The notes below the pieces were generated by a model, which had not been told where the DNA came from, made no database searches, and was given only the letters and a program-made list of their open reading frames with translations. The translations under genes were made by a program, and so were the position numbers. Positions 61,045-64,000 of a DNA stretch of 64,000 nt are shown piece after piece (position 1 is the first letter of the stretch; each line of letters starts with the position of its first letter). The DNA is taken from contig CAIJOA010000028.1 of the NCBI GenBank assembly GCA_903822185.1, forward strand, positions 248,001 through 312,000, given 5' to 3'. The stretch comes from an uncultured Rhodospirillales bacterium. GTDB taxonomy: Bacteria; Pseudomonadota; Alphaproteobacteria; ATCC43930; CGMCC-115725.

Positions 61045-61463
61045 ACGCGACGGCGTTCGACGGTAACGCCGACGCTTTCGGTATCAGGCCAAACATCGAG
61101 CTTTTCGACGACGACACGCGCCGCGCCGACGCGCAGGTCCGCGAAACAAAGATTGATGATCCGGTCGGCCAGCGTCTCGACCAGATTGATATGTCCGGCT
61201 TCGGCAAGCAGCCGCACGCCCGCGACGATTGATTCGTAATTCACGACATCGCGGAAGTCGTCACTGCTCGGCAGCGGCTCGGTGACGATCAGCTCGGCAT
61301 TGATGCGCACGCGGCGGCGCATTCCCTTTTCGCTGGGATAAATGCCGATGCTGCAAGGGACGACGAGATCGCGGACGAAAACGCGATAGCCCTCCATGTC
61401 GCCATCCAGCGACAGAGTATCACGCAGTCCCGATTGTAATGGGTCGGTCATCGCGCGGAGCAT
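61041..61463 (-). CDS. folB: Dihydroneopterin aldolase
   Basis: A 140-residue enzyme that cleaves 7,8-dihydroneopterin in folate synthesis. The family pattern includes 'YRVFVRDLVVPCSIGIYPSEKGMRRRVRIN', 'VNYESIVAGVRLLAEAGHINLVETLADRI' and 'VVVEKLDVWPDTESVGV', with the catalytic Glu/Lys pair in the last two. An alternative start at ATG 61451 ('MTDPLQSG') would shorten it by four residues; neither start has a strong ribosome site. It lies opposite folP rather than in one operon with it. Confidence 0.93.
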   Translation of the reverse strand: MLRAMTDPLQSGLRDTLSLDGDMEGYRVFVRDLVVPCSIGIYPSEKGMRRRVRINAELIVTEPLPSSDDFRDVVNYESIVAGVRLLAEAGHINLVETLADRIINLCFADLRVGAARVVVEKLDVWPDTESVGVTVERRRV

Positions 61464-61515
61464 GCCTTAAGCGGCATGCCCCACGCAATCCCGTGTCTTG
61501 GGCCCAGGTCTTGGA

Positions 61516-62475
61516 TTAACCGGCAACCATGCGATTGACGAGCGTGCCAACATACTGCACCTCGATCTTCACTTCGTCGCCGGCCTTTAGGAACTCGCCG
61601 CTTTCGCCGCGGCCCGCCCCGACGCCCGCCGGCGTGCCGGTGGCAATAACGTCGCCCGGACGCAGCGTGAGCTGCTGGCTGAGCGCCGAGATTTGCTCCG
61701 CGATGCCGTGGATCATGTTGGCGGAATTGGAGTTCTGCTTCAGCACGTCATTGACCCAGAGCTTCAAGGACATGTCGTTCGGGTCTTTGACATAGGCAGC
61801 CGGGGTGATCCACGGGCCCATCGGCGCGGCATCGTCGAAGCATTTCTGACCCAACCAGTCGAGATGCATGCCGGTGCCGGCTCGATCGGCCTGCATCATC
61901 AGGTCGCGGGCCGAGAGATCGTTGACGCAGGTATAGCCCGCGACGACATCGAAGGCGCGTTCGACCGAGATGTTGCGGGCCGTCTTACCAATGACGACGC
62001 CGATCTCCGCTTCCCAATCGAGCTTTTGCGAATTGGCCGGGATGCGCGCATCGACGCCGGTGCCGATGACCGAGTGGGCGCTGGTCTTGATGAAGAACCA
62101 GGGCAGCTTCGCCTTCTTCGGCTCGGGCTGTTCCTTGCCGCTGAGGCGCTTCTGGCGCTCGGCCATTTCCTTCATATGATCCCAGTAATTCGCGCCGGCG
62201 CAGTAGATCGCGCCCGGATAGAGGATCGGCGCGAGCAGCGAGATATCGCTCAGCGCCTTGCCGTCGGTCGGCTTCGCCTTGTCGGCGGCGGCCTGGAGAC
62301 GCGGATGCGCCTCGCCCCAATGTTGCAGCAGACCCAGAACCGAGGCGGCATCGATGCCTTTCGCGCCTTCGAACAAGGGCGTCGCCGGCAAGACGCGGTC
62401 ATTGACGAGAATGCCAGGGCGCGCGATGCCGTTCTGGTCACGATAGCTCAACAGACGATATTCGGTTGTCATCAT
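61516..62475 (-). CDS. Fumarylacetoacetate hydrolase family protein
   Basis: A 319-residue enzyme of the FAH superfamily, which breaks or decarboxylates diketo acids in aromatic catabolism. Metal-binding residues are in 'DWEAEIGVVIGKTARNI' (Glu-x-Glu) and the downstream Asp of 'YTCVNDLSARDLMMQ'. 'PGDVIATGTPAGVGAGRGE' is the usual C-terminal loop. A GGGAGGA ribosome site precedes ATG 62475. It diverges from a bicupin and a DctP-type receptor, so the three may serve one organic-acid pathway; the true substrate is unknown. Confidence 0.9.
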   Translation of the reverse strand: MMTTEYRLLSYRDQNGIARPGILVNDRVLPATPLFEGAKGIDAASVLGLLQHWGEAHPRLQAAADKAKPTDGKALSDISLLAPILYPGAIYCAGANYWDHMKEMAERQKRLSGKEQPEPKKAKLPWFFIKTSAHSVIGTGVDARIPANSQKLDWEAEIGVVIGKTARNISVERAFDVVAGYTCVNDLSARDLMMQADRAGTGMHLDWLGQKCFDDAAPMGPWITPAAYVKDPNDMSLKLWVNDVLKQNSNSANMIHGIAEQISALSQQLTLRPGDVIATGTPAGVGAGRGESGEFLKAGDEVKIEVQYVGTLVNRMVAG

Positions 62476-62700
62476 TGTCCTCCCGATTGATTGCTGGGCC
62501 GCATTTTAGAGCGAGAATCGCAATAGTCTAACCCCCGATAACGTCGCCAAATGGCGGGATTCCCCTTCCGTATGAGTGGCTAACAATTAGGCGTTTCCAT
62601 ATTGTAATAGACCACACGATTTGGTGTACTGACGGTAATCAAGGCTCGCATAATTTCCGTCCACTGTTTCGCGAGCGCGTGACTTGAAAGGGAGATTCCG

Positions 62701-63639
62701 ATGAAGCGCGACGTCACCATCATGAGCATTGCCGACATACCCCTGCGCATTCCCTCCGGCATCGGCCGCGAAGGCAGCAGCGGGAGCAAGGCGTTCCCGG
62801 TCGATTCCGGCATTCCCGGCGTGCGTCTCGAATTCACCTGGCGCCGTTACGACAAGGGCTATGGCACGCCGCGCCATAGCCACATCTTCGACCAGTACCG
62901 CTACACCATGAGCGGCCGCCGGATGATCAAAGATGGCTTCCTCAATCCCGGCGAAGTCGCGTTCTATCCGGAAGGCGTCTATTACGGCCCGCAGATGCAG
63001 GAAGAGGAATGCACCGGCTTAGGCCTCCAGTTCCAGGGCCTCACCGGCATCCGCTATCTCACCCATAAGGAACTAGGCGACGCGCGCAAGGAACTCTCGG
63101 CGCAGGGCGCGAGCTTCAAGGGCGGCGTCTATACCGTCGTGACGCCCGACGGCCGCAAGATCAACAAAGACTCCCACCTCGCCTGCACCGAATATGTCAC
63201 CGGCGAAAAGGTCGATTTCCCGAAGCCGCGTTTCGACAAGCCGATCGTGATGCAGCCGCAGGGCCATCCCTGGATCGGCGACCGCAAGTCCGCCGGCGTC
63301 GAGCATAAGCGCCTCGGCACGTTCGGCGGCTCGGGCATTCGTTTGATGAAAATGGCGCCTGGCTCGAAGATCGCCGCGCATCACGCGGAGGACGCCGAAA
63401 TCCGCTACGTCACCGACGGCTCGATCGAGTACGCCGGCAAGACCTGGCAGGGCGGCAAGACCGAAGATGAAGGCACCTATATGTATGTGCCGCACAATTC
63501 CGACGTTGGCGAGATCACGACCAAGACCGGTGCCACCTTCTATATCATCGAGCTGCCCATGCTGGCCGATATCGAAGCCAAGCGCATGCATCTCAATCAG
63601 GCGGTGAAGTCCACCCCCGAGATGGCAAGCGCGACCTAA
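62701..63639 (+). CDS. Bicupin-domain protein
   Basis: A 312-residue soluble protein with two cupin barrels. The first (about 40-120) has 'GTPRHSHIFDQYRYTMSG' and 'FYPEGVYYGPQ', with His residues suited to metal binding. The second (about 210-295) has 'IAAHHAEDAEIRYVTDGS' and 'YMYVPHNSDVGEI'. This pattern resembles metal-dependent dioxygenases or isomerases acting on organic acids, but it is not a clear gentisate dioxygenase. A GGGAGA ribosome site precedes ATG 62701. It is followed 126 bases later by a TRAP-type receptor gene and faces away from an FAH-family gene. Confidence 0.85.
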   Translation: MKRDVTIMSIADIPLRIPSGIGREGSSGSKAFPVDSGIPGVRLEFTWRRYDKGYGTPRHSHIFDQYRYTMSGRRMIKDGFLNPGEVAFYPEGVYYGPQMQEEECTGLGLQFQGLTGIRYLTHKELGDARKELSAQGASFKGGVYTVVTPDGRKINKDSHLACTEYVTGEKVDFPKPRFDKPIVMQPQGHPWIGDRKSAGVEHKRLGTFGGSGIRLMKMAPGSKIAAHHAEDAEIRYVTDGSIEYAGKTWQGGKTEDEGTYMYVPHNSDVGEITTKTGATFYIIELPMLADIEAKRMHLNQAVKSTPEMASAT

Positions 63640-63765
63640 GTCTTCATCGCACGTCGAGAAACAACCCGGCCGCGCGTGGCTTAGAAGCCGCCGCGGCCGG
63701 TTCTTTTCCAAGAAGAAAAACGATCGCAAAGCCCGCAATGGGCGGCGAGCATAAGGGAGAAGACG

Positions 63766-64000
63766 ATGACCTCAAGGATGACACTGTCCAGCTTCGCCGC
63801 CACCGCGGCGCTTTTCATCGCCGCCCCTGCTTATGCCGATGTCACGTTGACGATGAATATCGCGATGCCGCGCGCTTCGTCTTTCTATGTCGGTGTTCAG
63901 CAGCCTTGGGCGCAACTGGTCGAGGCCGAGTCCAAAGGCCGCATCAAGATCGTCATGCCAGCCGCATCGCTCGCGCCGCTCAGCCGGCAGTGGGAAATGG
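63766..64000 (+). CDS. DctP-type TRAP transporter solute-binding protein (N-terminal part)
   Basis: Only the first 78 codons are in the window. A signal peptide ('LSSFAATAALFIAAPAYA') is followed by 'DVTLTMNIAMPRASSFYVGVQQPWAQLVEAESKGRIKIVM', read as the DctP-like receptor start. A GGGAGA ribosome site precedes the ATG. It follows the bicupin gene on the same strand, suggesting import of the bicupin substrate, probably an organic acid. The rest of the gene and any membrane subunits lie beyond the window. Confidence 0.8.
   Translation, partial: MTSRMTLSSFAATAALFIAAPAYADVTLTMNIAMPRASSFYVGVQQPWAQLVEAESKGRIKIVMPAASLAPLSRQWEM

Noticed and set aside
1-64000. tRNA genes, CRISPR arrays, insertion sequences and prophage genes
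   Set aside because: Gene-free stretches were read for cloverleaf-like sequences, regularly spaced repeats and transposase or integrase motifs, and none was found. Short tRNA-like elements cannot be excluded without a covariance search.

Overview
The window is a stretch of chromosome from an alphaproteobacterium with moderately high GC. The best evidence is the unbroken minus-strand run parC-recO-lepB-era-rnc-lepB-acpS-pdxJ-rsh-rpoZ, followed upstream by folK. That order is typical of alphaproteobacteria, and the many orphan periplasmic binding proteins fit a metabolically versatile, Rhodospirillales- or Rhizobiales-like organism. The order or family cannot be fixed from the sequence alone. 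No prophage, transposase, CRISPR array, rRNA or tRNA was seen.

Layout. 1-4.5 kb: end of an ABC receptor, a hybrid histidine kinase and a TAXI-type TRAP receptor. 4.5-8.5 kb: a PhoP/PhoQ-type two-component pair whose kinase carries an in-frame amber codon. It diverges across a symmetric array of GGTTNN repeats from two small His-rich proteins that look like OB folds, followed by a cytochrome b561. 8.7-20.9 kb: mostly stand-alone genes (PAS/zinc-knuckle protein, beta carbonic anhydrase, SugE-type exporter, TPR protein with a C-terminal oxygenase, TusA, two GSTs, exonuclease III, YihY, Tat-exported class A beta-lactamase, LemA with two TPM proteins, PaiB). 21-25.7 kb: a complete branched-chain-amino-acid-type ABC importer. 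25.9-29.2 kb: a surface protein with a peptidoglycan-binding domain and a second hybrid kinase. 29.3-40.2 kb: the housekeeping operon. 40.2-43.2 kb: a dihydroxyphthalate-decarboxylase-like protein and two tandem NitT-type receptors. 43.4-49.5 kb: NYN nuclease, family 5 UDG, smpB, dapA, slt, threonine dehydratase, bactofilin. 49.5-59.6 kb: M23 peptidase, LapG-type protease, a secreted HExxH protein coupled to an RHH-PAS regulator, prepilin peptidase, and a type I secretion set (membrane fusion protein, ABC exporter, TolC). 59.9-61.5 kb: folP and folB, convergent. 61.5-64 kb: an FAH-family hydrolase diverging from a bicupin and a DctP-type receptor.

Functional links. LapG plus the three-part type I exporter resembles the Lap adhesin system, but no adhesin and no LapD receptor lie in the window. 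Bactofilin, M23 peptidase and lytic transglycosylase form a cell-wall and cell-shape neighbourhood. FolK, FolP and FolB cover three folate steps at two sites. The genome is tightly packed: four convergent gene pairs share a 4-nt overlap in which the two stop codons interlock, and several co-directional pairs are joined by TGATG or ATGA/GTGA overlaps.

The observations most worth following are: the amber-interrupted kinase and the repeat array beside it; the His-rich OB-like pair under that array; the coupled RHH-PAS/HExxH pair; near-identical DNA shared by two signal peptidase genes; and a minus-strand intrinsic terminator near 59.75 kb that has no annotated gene upstream.
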